Positions 10,106 to 22,160 of a DNA stretch of 51,692 nucleotides are shown here, in pieces. Position 1 is the first letter of the stretch; every line of letters begins with the position of its first letter. The notes beneath the pieces are model-generated. The model saw only the letters and a list, made by a program, of their open reading frames with translations. It ran no database searches and was not told where the DNA came from. This stretch comes from Streptomyces sp. NTH33 (GTDB lineage Bacteria; Actinomycetota; Actinomycetes; Streptomycetales; Streptomycetaceae). A program made the translations under genes and the position numbers. The stretch lies in NCBI RefSeq assembly GCF_003236365.1, contig NZ_POTZ01000004.1, forward strand, positions 1 to 51,692, in the 5' to 3' direction.

Positions 10106-11629
10106 GTGGACACCGTCGAGGGCCACTGGGACGAGGTGATCGTCGGCGCCGGTTCGGCCGGCGCGACCCTCGCGGGCAGGCTGTCCGAGGACCCCGGGCG
10201 CCGGGTGCTCCTGCTGGAGGCCGGGCCCGACGGGCGGGTCGCCGGATCCCCGGACAACCCGGTGCTGTCGGGCGCCAACTGGGACCACTCGGCGTACGTC
10301 GACCGGCAGGGCGGGGACGGACGCCGCTACCCCTACGCCGTCGGCAGGGCCGTGGGCGGCTCGTCGGCCGTCAACGGCGCCCTCGCGCTGCGCGGGCTGG
10401 CCTCCGACTTCGACGCCTGGGCGGCCGCCGGCAACCCCGACTGGGCCTGGGAGAAGGTGCTGCCGTACTTCGTCCGGCTGGAGGCCGACGCGGACTTCAA
10501 GGGTCCCGGGCACGGCAACGAGGGCCCCGTGCCGGTCCGGCGGCTGTCCGAGGACGCCTACGGGCCGCTGTCCCACGGCTTCCTCGCCGCCTGCCGGGAC
10601 CTCGGCGTGCCGGCCGTCGCCGACCTGAACGACCCCGGCTGCACGGCCGGGGCGGGGCCGATACCGCGCAACGAGTCCGGCGGCCGGCGGGTGTCCACCG
10701 CGGAGGCCTACCTGGCACCCGCCCGGGGCCGGCCGTCGCTCACCGTGGCGGCAGACTGCCAGGTGACCCGGGTCCTCCTCGACGGAGACACCGCGGTCGG
10801 TGTGGAGGCCGTACGGGACGGGCGGACCCTGCGCATCGGCGCGGACCGCGTCACACTCTCCGCCGGGGCGATCGGCACGCCCGCCCTCCTGCTGCGCTCC
10901 GGCGTGGGCCCCGCCGGCGACCTCGGCCGACTGGGCATCCGTCCGGTGGCGGACCTGCCGGGCGTCGGCGCCAACCTCGTGGAGCATCCGCTCGTCGCCC
11001 TGTGGGCGCTGCCCGCCGAGGGCGCCGTCCGTGCGGGGGAGGCCATGCACCAGGTGCTCGCGCGGGTCGCGGGCCCGGACGGAGCCCCGAAACTCAACCT
11101 CACCCTGGTCAACAGCATCACCGGCCTCGACGTGCCCGGGATGGCCGGTGTGCTGCGCGGCCGCACCGCCTTCTCGCTGCACGCCTCGCTGCTGTCGCCC
11201 CGCTCGCGCGGCCGCGTCACCCTCGGCGCGCCCGACGGCCCGCCGGTGATCGAACTCGGGCTCGCCTCCGACCCCAGGGACGTGGAGCGCCTGATGGCCG
11301 GCGTCCGGATGCTGTGGTCCGCCGTCAGCGGGGAGCACCTCGCGCCCCTGACCGAACGGCTCTTCCTGTGGACCGACAGGACCGTCCGCGACGACGCCCT
11401 GCTGCGGGGGGCGGTCACCCGCTTCGTCTGCCCGTCCTGGCACCCGGCGGGCACGGCCGCGATGGGCCCGGCGTCCCGGCGCGAGGCGGTCGTCGACGAA
11501 CGGCTCCGGGTGCACGGGCTGCGCGGTCTGCGCGTCGTGGACGCCTCCGTGATGCCCACCGTCCCCGCCGCGCCTGTCAACCTCAGCGCCATCATGCTCG
11601 GGGAGAGAGCGGCGTCGTGGAGCCGCTGA
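10106..11629 (+). CDS. GMC-family FAD oxidoreductase
   Basis: 507 residues from GTG 10106, which has AGGGAGGAC about eight bases upstream; GTG 10070 is less likely. The N-terminus has the FAD dinucleotide fold (VGAGSAGATLAGRL, then LLLEAGP), followed by the GMC signature GRAVGGSSAVNGAL. The C-terminus has the catalytic-type His in WHPAGTAAMG and the partner position in APVNLSAIMLGE, where Asn stands at the second active-site position. GMC enzymes oxidise alcohols (choline dehydrogenase, glucose oxidase and relatives) with FAD. It lies between NRPS2 and the type II TE and overlaps the latter by 13 bases, so it is probably a dedicated tailoring or on-line oxidase of the thiazole/polyketide part. 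Its substrate cannot be told from sequence. Confidence 0.9.
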   Translation: MDTVEGHWDEVIVGAGSAGATLAGRLSEDPGRRVLLLEAGPDGRVAGSPDNPVLSGANWDHSAYVDRQGGDGRRYPYAVGRAVGGSSAVNGALALRGLASDFDAWAAAGNPDWAWEKVLPYFVRLEADADFKGPGHGNEGPVPVRRLSEDAYGPLSHGFLAACRDLGVPAVADLNDPGCTAGAGPIPRNESGGRRVSTAEAYLAPARGRPSLTVAADCQVTRVLLDGDTAVGVEAVRDGRTLRIGADRVTLSAGAIGTPALLLRSGVGPAGDLGRLGIRPVADLPGVGANLVEHPLVALWALPAEGAVRAGEAMHQVLARVAGPDGAPKLNLTLVNSITGLDVPGMAGVLRGRTAFSLHASLLSPRSRGRVTLGAPDGPPVIELGLASDPRDVERLMAGVRMLWSAVSGEHLAPLTERLFLWTDRTVRDDALLRGAVTRFVCPSWHPAGTAAMGPASRREAVVDERLRVHGLRGLRVVDASVMPTVPAAPVNLSAIMLGERAASWSR

Positions 11630-12431
11630 CCTCCCGCCACGGGTCCGCGGCACGGCCCCGCGGCCCGCAGGGCGACTGGTGCGTCCGCTGGGCCGCGTCC
11701 GACGACGCCCCCGTACGGCTCTTCTGCCTGCCGCACACGGGCGGCGGCGCCGCGCTCTACCGGCGCTGGGCCGAACGCCTCGCCCCGCGGGCCGACGTGC
11801 TGTCCGTCCGGCTCCCCGGCCGCGAGAAGCGGTTCACCGAACCGCCCTACCGCCGCCTCGACGAGCTCACCGGCGCGCTCGCCGACGCCGTCGAACCCCT
11901 GCTGGACCGGCCGTACGCCTGGTTCGGCCACAGCATGGGTGCGCTGATCGGCTACGAGATGTGCCGCCGGCTGCGCGAACGCGGCGTCAGGGCCCCCGAG
12001 CTGCTGATCGCCTCGGGGCGGCGCGCCCCGCACCTGCCGTCCCGGCAGCGCGCCGTCCACGCCGCGCCCCAGCGCGAACTCGTCGACCACCTGCGGGAGC
12101 TGAACGGCACCCCGGCCGCGGTGCTCGACAGCGCCGCGGCGCTGTCCGCGCTGCTGCCGATGGTGCGCGCCGACTTCGCCGTCTCCGAGACCTACCGGTG
12201 GCGGGCCGGACGCCCGCTCGACTGCCCCGTCGTCGTCTTCGGCGGCCGGGACGACCCGCTGGCGACGCCCGGCGAACTGGCCGGCTGGCAGCAGCACACC
12301 GCCGCCGGCGCCGAGGTCCGGCTGTTCGACGGCGGCCACTTCTATCTGCACGAGGGCGCCCGGGAACAGGTCCTGTCGGCGCTCGCCGCACACCTGCCTG
12401 CGCCGAGCGGCGCATTCACCTGGAGGCAGCA

Positions 12432-12435
<4 letters not shown>
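11617..12435 (+). CDS. Type II thioesterase
   Basis: 272 residues. An alpha/beta-hydrolase with LPHTGGGAALYRRWAERL near the start, nucleophile motif GHSMG (about residue 110), Asp in GGRDDP and His in GGHFYL. This is the GrsT/RifR-type editing thioesterase that clears misacylated carrier proteins in NRPS/PKS clusters. The GTG start at 11617 lies inside the end of the GMC gene with GGGGAGAGA upstream. The stop overlaps the GTG of NRPS3 (GTGA), so translation is coupled. Confidence 0.93.
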
Positions 12436-16442
<4,007 letters not shown>

Positions 16443-16482
16443 CGCCTTTTCGCCGACGGCCCGGAGGATCATGGGGCCGGTC

Positions 16483-17346
16483 TCAATACCGGCCCAGGGT
16501 GCCCCGGCGCCTGGCCACGTGCTCCAGCCGGCCGAAGAGGACCACGCCGATGCCGACCAGCAGGAGGGGCTGGAGGATCACCCACCACAGTCCCCAGCCG
16601 GTCTGCAGGTCCAGCAGGGAGTGGCCGCCGACCAGGACGTCGCGGATGGCCTCGATGCCCGGGGCGATCGGCACCAGCAGCCGGCTGAGGAACGCGGTCA
16701 CGTCCGGCATGTTGTCCAGCGGGACGAAGGTGCCGCCGGCGATGAACCAGATGGCCATCGAGAACTGCGTGATGATCTGGATGCGCTTGAACACCAGGGT
16801 CAGTCCGCACAGGATCAGCGCCAGCCCGCAGGTGCCGAGCACGATGGACGCCAGGGGCAACAGGATCTGCACGTCGAAGGGCGTGTCTCCGCCGCGTGCC
16901 TCGATGGTGATCACACCGACGACGAGCACGGACAGCGCGCTCGGCAGGGCCGAGACCACCGCGGCGACCTGGCGGCCGAGGATCAGCGTCCAGGACGGCA
17001 GCGGGGTCAGGTAGGTCTGTTCGAGCACACCCGACTGCATGTCCCCGAGATAGCTCCAGAAGGCCCGGTTCACCTGCTCGTGGATGAAGGTCAGCGACAC
17101 CATGCCGAGCAGCCCCGGCAGCAGCAGTTCGTCCTTCAGCTGGCCCTTGCCCATGAACAGGACGAGCAGCAGGAAGAAGATGGGGAAGGTGATCATCTGG
17201 ATCACGACCTCGCGCCAGCCGGCGGCGAAGTTCAGCAGCCCCTTGTGCACCTCGTTCTTGAAGCCGTTGTAGTACGTGGCGGCGCCTGGCCGGCCGGCGG
17301 CCGGGGCCGGGCCGACACGGTCGGCGATGGGAGTGAGCGTCGTCAT
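16483..17346 (-). CDS. ABC-2 type transporter permease (first)
   Basis: 287 residues from ATG. After a Pro/Ala-rich N-terminus there are about six hydrophobic segments (for example MITFPIFFLLLVLFMG, VVSALPSALSVLVVGV, IVLGTCGLALILCG), the layout of DrrB-like ABC-2 permeases. It is the last gene of a minus-strand operon ATPase-permease-permease, 18 bases after the second permease. It probably forms a heterodimeric drug exporter with its neighbour and exports the product for self-resistance. Confidence 0.92.
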   Translation of the reverse strand: MTTLTPIADRVGPAPAAGRPGAATYYNGFKNEVHKGLLNFAAGWREVVIQMITFPIFFLLLVLFMGKGQLKDELLLPGLLGMVSLTFIHEQVNRAFWSYLGDMQSGVLEQTYLTPLPSWTLILGRQVAAVVSALPSALSVLVVGVITIEARGGDTPFDVQILLPLASIVLGTCGLALILCGLTLVFKRIQIITQFSMAIWFIAGGTFVPLDNMPDVTAFLSRLLVPIAPGIEAIRDVLVGGHSLLDLQTGWGLWWVILQPLLLVGIGVVLFGRLEHVARRRGTLGRY

Positions 17347-17364
17347 GACAGGTCCCCGCTCATG

Positions 17365-18219
17365 TCAGTACTGGCCGAGCCGGCCGTCGCGGACGGCACG
17401 GCGTTGGTTACGGGCGAAGATCCACCCTCCGAAGAGGACGAGCGCGAACGTGTACGCCAGCAGCCACGGCAGCGTCCCGTCCGACCAGATGTCCCCGAGC
17501 GACGCCCCGTCGAAGAGGACCTTCGTCGTCGCCTCGATCCCGAGCGTGGTCGGCAGGAAGCGCGCGACCACCGCCAGCCAGTCCGGGTACAGACCGAGCG
17601 GCATCATCGAGCCGTTCAGCAGGATGACGAGCGAGGTGAACAGCGAGTGGAGGGCGCCGACCATCGGCGAGTTGATCGCGATGGCGGCGAGCACGAAGGT
17701 GAACGCCAGCACGTTGACCACGACGAGCGCGTAGGGCAGCAGCGCCGCGAGCTTCAGCGGGATCGTCACGCCGGTCACCAGCATCGGCACCAGGGTGGCG
17801 ACCACGGCGACCATGAGGCCCATCAGGGACGCCGTGAACAGCCGCCCCATCATGAAAACCCACGGGGGAGCGGGCGACATGTGGCTCTGGGCGTACGTGC
17901 CGCCGCGCTTCTCCTCAACCAGGTCCGCCACCATGACGAGGCTGCCGTAGTGCAGGAACCAGTAGCCGCTGATGGCGACCAGGGTCTCCGGGAGCAGGTC
18001 GCGGCGCAGTTCTCCCTGGCCCATCACGTACTGCATGCCGAGGTACAGCACCGTGCTGATGGTCAGCATGATGATGTGCCCGGCGGGATGGGCGAGTTGG
18101 GACAGGAGGCCCTTGCGGATCTCGGCGCCCAGCACACTCAGTCCGGTGCGCGGGGTGAGCCTCCAGCCGACGGCGGGGCGGGTGGCGCGCCGCGCGGGGA
18201 GGGGGGCGAGACTAGTCAT
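17365..18219 (-). CDS. ABC-2 type transporter permease (second)
   Basis: 284 residues. Six predicted membrane segments (for example IIMLTISTVLYLGMQYVM, LMGLMVAVVATLVPML, ALVVVNVLAFTFVLAA). It ends in a QRRAVRDGRLGQY tail similar in style to the GTLGRY end of the adjacent permease. Its ATG (18219) lies inside the last codons of the ATPase gene, an 8-base overlap that couples translation. It is therefore a partner permease of the same exporter rather than an independent transporter. Confidence 0.92.
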   Translation of the reverse strand: MTSLAPLPARRATRPAVGWRLTPRTGLSVLGAEIRKGLLSQLAHPAGHIIMLTISTVLYLGMQYVMGQGELRRDLLPETLVAISGYWFLHYGSLVMVADLVEEKRGGTYAQSHMSPAPPWVFMMGRLFTASLMGLMVAVVATLVPMLVTGVTIPLKLAALLPYALVVVNVLAFTFVLAAIAINSPMVGALHSLFTSLVILLNGSMMPLGLYPDWLAVVARFLPTTLGIEATTKVLFDGASLGDIWSDGTLPWLLAYTFALVLFGGWIFARNQRRAVRDGRLGQY

Positions 18220-19204
18220 GGGCGGGCTCCTTGATGAGACCCATGAACACGTCCTCGAGGTCGGGCGCCACCTGGGAGAGCGACTGCACCACGGCGTGCT
18301 GCTCGCGGAGCCGGTCGACGAGCGTGTAGATCTCCTGCGGCTCGGCCACCCGACCGGTGACGATCGTGGCGCCCTCGGCGCTCTTGGCGGTGAAGCCGGC
18401 CGGCAGCGAGAGCTCCGGCAGGTGGCCCTCGACGCGGACCTCGTAGGCGTCGCGCTCACGGAACTGCGACAGCAGCTGCTCGGTGGGCATGTCCGCGATG
18501 ACCCGGCCCTTGCGGATGACCGCCACCCGGTCGCACAGCTCCTCCACCACGTTCATCTGGTGGGTGGTGAGCAGGACCGTCTTGCCGCGTTCGCGCGACA
18601 GCGTGCGGATCCACTCCATGACGGTGCGGGTCGCCTCGACATCCAGGCCGAGGGTCGGCTCGTCGAGCAGCACGATGGGCGGGTCGGCGATGAGCGCGGT
18701 GGCCACCGCGACCTTCTGCTGCATGCCGCGGGAGTAGCCGCCGACCTTCTCGTCCCGGCGGTCCCAGAGGTCGAGACCCTTGAGCAGCTCCTCCGCGCGC
18801 ACCTGCACATCGGCGCTGCGCATGCCCTTGAGGCGGCCGAAGTACTGGAGGTTCTGCCATGCGGAGAGGGTCCAGTAGACGTTCCGGGAGCCCTCCAGGA
18901 CCGCGCCGAACTGCTGCATCGCGGCGGAGCGTTGCTTGGTGACGTCGTAGCCGTTCAGGAGCGTCCTGCCGGACGTGGCGGACAGCAGTCCCGCCAGGAT
19001 CTTGATCGTGGTGGTCTTCCCCGCGCCGTTGGGGCCCAGGAAACCGAAGACCGTGCCGGCCGGGACCGACAGGGACACGTTGTCGACGGACGGCGTGTCG
19101 GACGAGCCGTACGTCTTGGTCAGCCCGCTGATCTCGATCGCGGGGGTTGCGGTGACGTCTCCCGGCCGGTCGGGGCCCGCCGGTGCCTGGGTCTGGGTAC
19201 TCAC
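18212..19204 (-). CDS. ABC transporter ATP-binding protein (DrrA-like)
   Basis: 330 residues from GTG. Walker A GPNGAGKTTT, Q-loop near AVLEGSRNVYWTL, signature YSRGMQQKVAVA, Walker B IVLLDEPTLGLD and switch His in TTHQ. The C-terminal extension after about residue 230 is typical of DrrA/CcmA-like antibiotic exporters. First gene of the exporter operon, divergent from a TetR gene across a 135-base spacer with palindromes, so the TetR protein probably represses both. Confidence 0.94.
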   Translation of the reverse strand: MSTQTQAPAGPDRPGDVTATPAIEISGLTKTYGSSDTPSVDNVSLSVPAGTVFGFLGPNGAGKTTTIKILAGLLSATSGRTLLNGYDVTKQRSAAMQQFGAVLEGSRNVYWTLSAWQNLQYFGRLKGMRSADVQVRAEELLKGLDLWDRRDEKVGGYSRGMQQKVAVATALIADPPIVLLDEPTLGLDVEATRTVMEWIRTLSRERGKTVLLTTHQMNVVEELCDRVAVIRKGRVIADMPTEQLLSQFRERDAYEVRVEGHLPELSLPAGFTAKSAEGATIVTGRVAEPQEIYTLVDRLREQHAVVQSLSQVAPDLEDVFMGLIKEPAHD

Positions 19205-19339
19205 ATTCGCACCTTCATCGCGTTAACACTGCGCCGAAACGAGAACGCTGTTCACTTTGCAGGTCCATGTACTCTACTGTCAAGCGTGTTCTCGTAGAAT
19301 GTCGGGGACACGGTCGGAACCGAGGGACTGGGCAGGCGG
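19205..19339. promoter_or_regulatory. Divergent promoter/operator region between exporter and TetR gene
   Basis: Two short dyads: GAACGCTGTTC at 19243-19253 and TTCTCGTAGAA at 19289-19299. In addition ACGAGAAC (19239-19246) and GTTCTCGT (19288-19295) form a perfect 8-base inverted repeat 41 bases apart. A TTGACA hexamer lies on the minus strand (19283-19278), a candidate -35 for the exporter; I see no convincing -10 with it. The arrangement fits TetR autoregulation plus exporter repression. Confidence 0.6.
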
Positions 19340-20047
19340 ATGGCAACGAACTGGCGTGAGAAGCGGCGGGCGTCCGCCGTGGCCGAGATCAAGGGCGTGG
19401 CCAAGGAGCTGCTGGTCAAGGGGGGCCCGGGAGCCGTGTCGCTGCGGGCCATCTCGCGCGAGATGGGCATGACGCCCTCGGCGCTCTACCGCTACTACCC
19501 GAGCCTCGAGGCGCTGCTCGCGGACGTGCGCAGCGACCTCTTCCAGGAGCTGGGCTCGGTCACCACCCTCGCGCGCGACACCGTTCCCAAGGACGACCCG
19601 CTGCCGCGCCTGCTGGCGATGGCACGTGCCTTCCGGGACTGGGGGCTTGAGCACCGTGCCGAGTTCGGACTGATGCTCGGACCGCCGCCGCCGGGCGTCG
19701 AACAGGGCGACTCGCCCGAGCCGGACTACGCGCCGGCCTGCGTGGGCGTGACCTTCCTCGGCGAGATCGCGGAGCTGGACCGGCGCGGCCAGCTGCGCAC
19801 CCCGCCGGTCGAGCTCATCGAGGACCGTCTCGCCCCGGGTCTGCGGGACTACCTGGAGGGGCAGGAAGGGCTCCGGCTCCCGGTCATCTTCGCCTTCCTG
19901 GCCGCCTGGGCACGGCTCTACGGCATCATCGCCATGGAGATCTTCGGCCACATGGACTGGGCGGTGACCGACAGCGGCGCCCTCTTCGAGACCGAGCTCA
20001 TCAACTTCGCGCAGCAGTTGTCGGGCACCGACTACGACGGCTCCTGA
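19340..20047 (+). CDS. TetR-family transcriptional regulator
   Basis: 235 residues from ATG, with AGGCGG just upstream. The N-terminal helix-turn-helix reads AVSLRAISREMGMTPSALYRYYPSLEALLADV, the typical TetR recognition helix ending in YRYYPS. The C-terminal part (about 90-225) resembles the ligand-binding domain of TetR proteins that control drug exporters. Divergent from the ABC exporter, so the simplest model is repression of the exporter relieved by the pathway product. It converges with the glycosyltransferase gene 56 bases downstream, with no strong hairpin between them. Confidence 0.93.
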   Translation: MATNWREKRRASAVAEIKGVAKELLVKGGPGAVSLRAISREMGMTPSALYRYYPSLEALLADVRSDLFQELGSVTTLARDTVPKDDPLPRLLAMARAFRDWGLEHRAEFGLMLGPPPPGVEQGDSPEPDYAPACVGVTFLGEIAELDRRGQLRTPPVELIEDRLAPGLRDYLEGQEGLRLPVIFAFLAAWARLYGIIAMEIFGHMDWAVTDSGALFETELINFAQQLSGTDYDGS

Positions 20048-20103
20048 ACCTCGCGGTCCAGCAGCCGTCGCGGCCGGCTCCGCCCTGATCCGGGGACAGG
20101 GCC

Positions 20104-21297
20104 CTACGGCCGGGCCGTGGCGCCGTCGATGTGCGCCAGGATCTCGGCCGCGGCGCGCACGGCGCCGCCCGACGCGAGGACATGGCTCTGCATGTCCCGG
20201 GTGGCGGCCGCCGCGGACTCGTCGGAGGTGATGTCGAGCACGGCCGCGCGTACCGCCTTCGCGGACGCCTCCTCCCTGCCGATCACCCGCCCCACGTTGA
20301 ACTCCTCCAGCTGGCGCGCCAGTCCGTCCGCCGCCGCCAGTTGGGGCAGCACCACCAGCGGGGTGCCCGTGTGCAGCGCGTGCATCACGGTGCCCGTGCC
20401 GCCGGAGCACACCATCAGCCGCGCGTGCTCCAGGACGGCCTGGAAGGGCACCCACGGATGCACCTCCACGTCCTGCGGCAGCGGCCCCAGCGAGGCCGTG
20501 TCGACACCGGGCCCCACCGCGACCACCACGTGCCACGGCAGGCCCTCGAACGCCTCGATGCACATCCGGAAGAGCTCCGGCTGCTGGTTGAAACTGGTGC
20601 CCAGGGAGAGCAGCGCCACCGGCTTCCCGCTCGCCGGCGGCTGCCAGTCGCCCTCCAGAGCCTTGGCCCGCAGACACGGCCCGACGAAGCGGAACTTGTC
20701 GTCGGTCTCGGCGTCGACGTAGCCGAACCGCTTCGGATAGAAAACGATCTTCAGCGCCTCGGGATCGCCCTTCAGCCCGTGGAAGCCGAACGCCGGGTCG
20801 ACGCCGTTCAGCGCGGCGAAACGGCCCATCTCCCGGGTCAGTTCGGCGTAGGCCGCATCGCCGATGGCGGCCGGGGTGACGTGCTGGCTGACACAGCCCA
20901 CCGGGAACAGCCGCACCGCCGGGACCTGCCACTTCTCGGCCAGCAGCTCGCCGATCCAGCGCACGTAGCCGTCGTAGACGACGGCGTCCGGACGGTCGCC
21001 GGCGAAGTGCGCGTCGAACAGGGACGTGGTGTGGATCCCCTCGCGCACGCCGCTCAGCAGGACCTTGGCCAGCCAGTTCTCGGTGCCGGCCGGGAAGTCC
21101 CGCTGCACGTCGATGGTGGACTCGTACGGGACGACGTCGGCGCCCGCGGACGCCACGTCGTCGGCGTAGGCCGCGGTCGCCGGATAGCTCACGCGGTGGC
21201 CCTGCCGCACCAGTTCCTCGACGACCGCGAGCGTGGGCATCAGGTGCCCGGGGGCGGGGACGTTGAAAAAGGCGATGTGCCGCCTGCGACTGCTCAC
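20104..21297 (-). CDS. MGT/GT1-family glycosyltransferase
   Basis: 397 residues from GTG 21297, chosen because GGGAGGT lies about seven bases upstream. GT-B fold of the macrolide glycosyltransferase group: N-terminal FNVPAPGHLMPTLAVVEELV, C-terminal sugar-nucleotide site EVHPWVPFQAVLEHARLMVCSGGTGTVMHALHTGTPLVVLPQ (read in two parts). The usual HxGxGT/S motif that holds the diphosphate reads CSGGTGT here, with Ser where His is common. It is the only glycosyltransferase in the window. It may attach the aminosugar made by the operon at 33045-41345, or glucosylate the product for self-protection as OleD does. It follows a methyltransferase with a 13-base gap. Confidence 0.9.
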   Translation of the reverse strand: MSSRRRHIAFFNVPAPGHLMPTLAVVEELVRQGHRVSYPATAAYADDVASAGADVVPYESTIDVQRDFPAGTENWLAKVLLSGVREGIHTTSLFDAHFAGDRPDAVVYDGYVRWIGELLAEKWQVPAVRLFPVGCVSQHVTPAAIGDAAYAELTREMGRFAALNGVDPAFGFHGLKGDPEALKIVFYPKRFGYVDAETDDKFRFVGPCLRAKALEGDWQPPASGKPVALLSLGTSFNQQPELFRMCIEAFEGLPWHVVVAVGPGVDTASLGPLPQDVEVHPWVPFQAVLEHARLMVCSGGTGTVMHALHTGTPLVVLPQLAAADGLARQLEEFNVGRVIGREEASAKAVRAAVLDITSDESAAAATRDMQSHVLASGGAVRAAAEILAHIDGATARP

Positions 21298-21310
21298 GGC
21301 GGGACCTCCC

Positions 21311-22093
21311 TCAGCCACGCCGGCCGCGGATCGACACGAACTCGTGGCTGCGGACGACCATCGCCGGGTCGTGCATCGAGGCGAGGAAGAGGTCGATGTC
21401 CGCGGCGTCGAAGCCCGCCTCGATCATGGCGTCGCGCTTTTGGCTGACGTTGTTCTCGAAGAGACGGCAGCCGTGGCCCCCGCCCGTCCAGCTCTGGTAG
21501 TGCCACTGGGTGCGCACATCGGTCAGCCCGGCGTCAAGCATGGTGGCGTGCACCTCGTGGCCCCAGGCGCCGTGCGTGTGGCGGGCCGTCATCACGTCGT
21601 AGAGTCCGTCCAGGACCCGTACGAAGGCCTCGGCGTGCTTCTCGCTGGGCGCCGAGACGACCTTGGGGGCCGAACGGACGAACTCGCCCAGCAGGAGCCA
21701 GCCGCCAGGCTTGAGGGAACCGGCCAGCTGGTGCACGAACTCCACCCGGTTCTCCAGGTGGTGGGTCAGCAGCCGGGCGTGCACCAGGTCGAACGGACCC
21801 TCGACGGGCAGCGGCTCGCCGGTGCTCAGGTCCTGGGTGTGTATGGAGACGTTCGGGCCAGGGGCCACCATGTGGGCGTCCTGGTCGATGGCGGCGACCG
21901 TGCCCGACTCGCCGGCGATCTCGGACAGCATCCGGGTCACCGAGCCGCCGCCTGCGCCCAGGTCGAGGAAGCGGCCGCCCGGCGTCGGTGCGATCTCGGC
22001 GAGTTCGGCGCGGGTGAAGGGGTCGAGGAACTCCTCCAGCGGGCTCAGCTGCGCGGGGACGTTGTGGAACACGTAGTCGGCGAGGTTGGTCAT
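21311..22093 (-). CDS. SAM-dependent methyltransferase (class I)
   Basis: 260 residues from ATG. SAM motif I FLDLGAGGGSV (about residues 42-52), acidic motif AAIDQD, and LKPGGWLLLGEF as post-motif. The family is the UbiE/Methyltransf_11-25-like small-molecule type; O-methylation is likely, C- or N-methylation is possible. It is the middle gene of the minus-strand set monooxygenase-methyltransferase-glycosyltransferase, so hydroxylation followed by methylation of the same position is a reasonable guess. Confidence 0.9.
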   Translation of the reverse strand: MTNLADYVFHNVPAQLSPLEEFLDPFTRAELAEIAPTPGGRFLDLGAGGGSVTRMLSEIAGESGTVAAIDQDAHMVAPGPNVSIHTQDLSTGEPLPVEGPFDLVHARLLTHHLENRVEFVHQLAGSLKPGGWLLLGEFVRSAPKVVSAPSEKHAEAFVRVLDGLYDVMTARHTHGAWGHEVHATMLDAGLTDVRTQWHYQSWTGGGHGCRLFENNVSQKRDAMIEAGFDAADIDLFLASMHDPAMVVRSHEFVSIRGRRG

Positions 22094-22160
22094 CGTTGTC
22101 CTCTGTCGTGGTAGGAACCGGTGTCGCGGTGCGGGGCGGATGGCGGTGGTGCGGTGGGAC

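Noticed and set aside
11002-11616. Extended N-terminus of the type II thioesterase into the GMC gene
   Set aside because: The upstream extension is a shadow of the GMC frame; GTG 11617 has an RBS and gives the normal family length.
16443-16482. Terminator between NRPS3 and the converging ABC permease
   Set aside because: The 40-base spacer shows no convincing stem.
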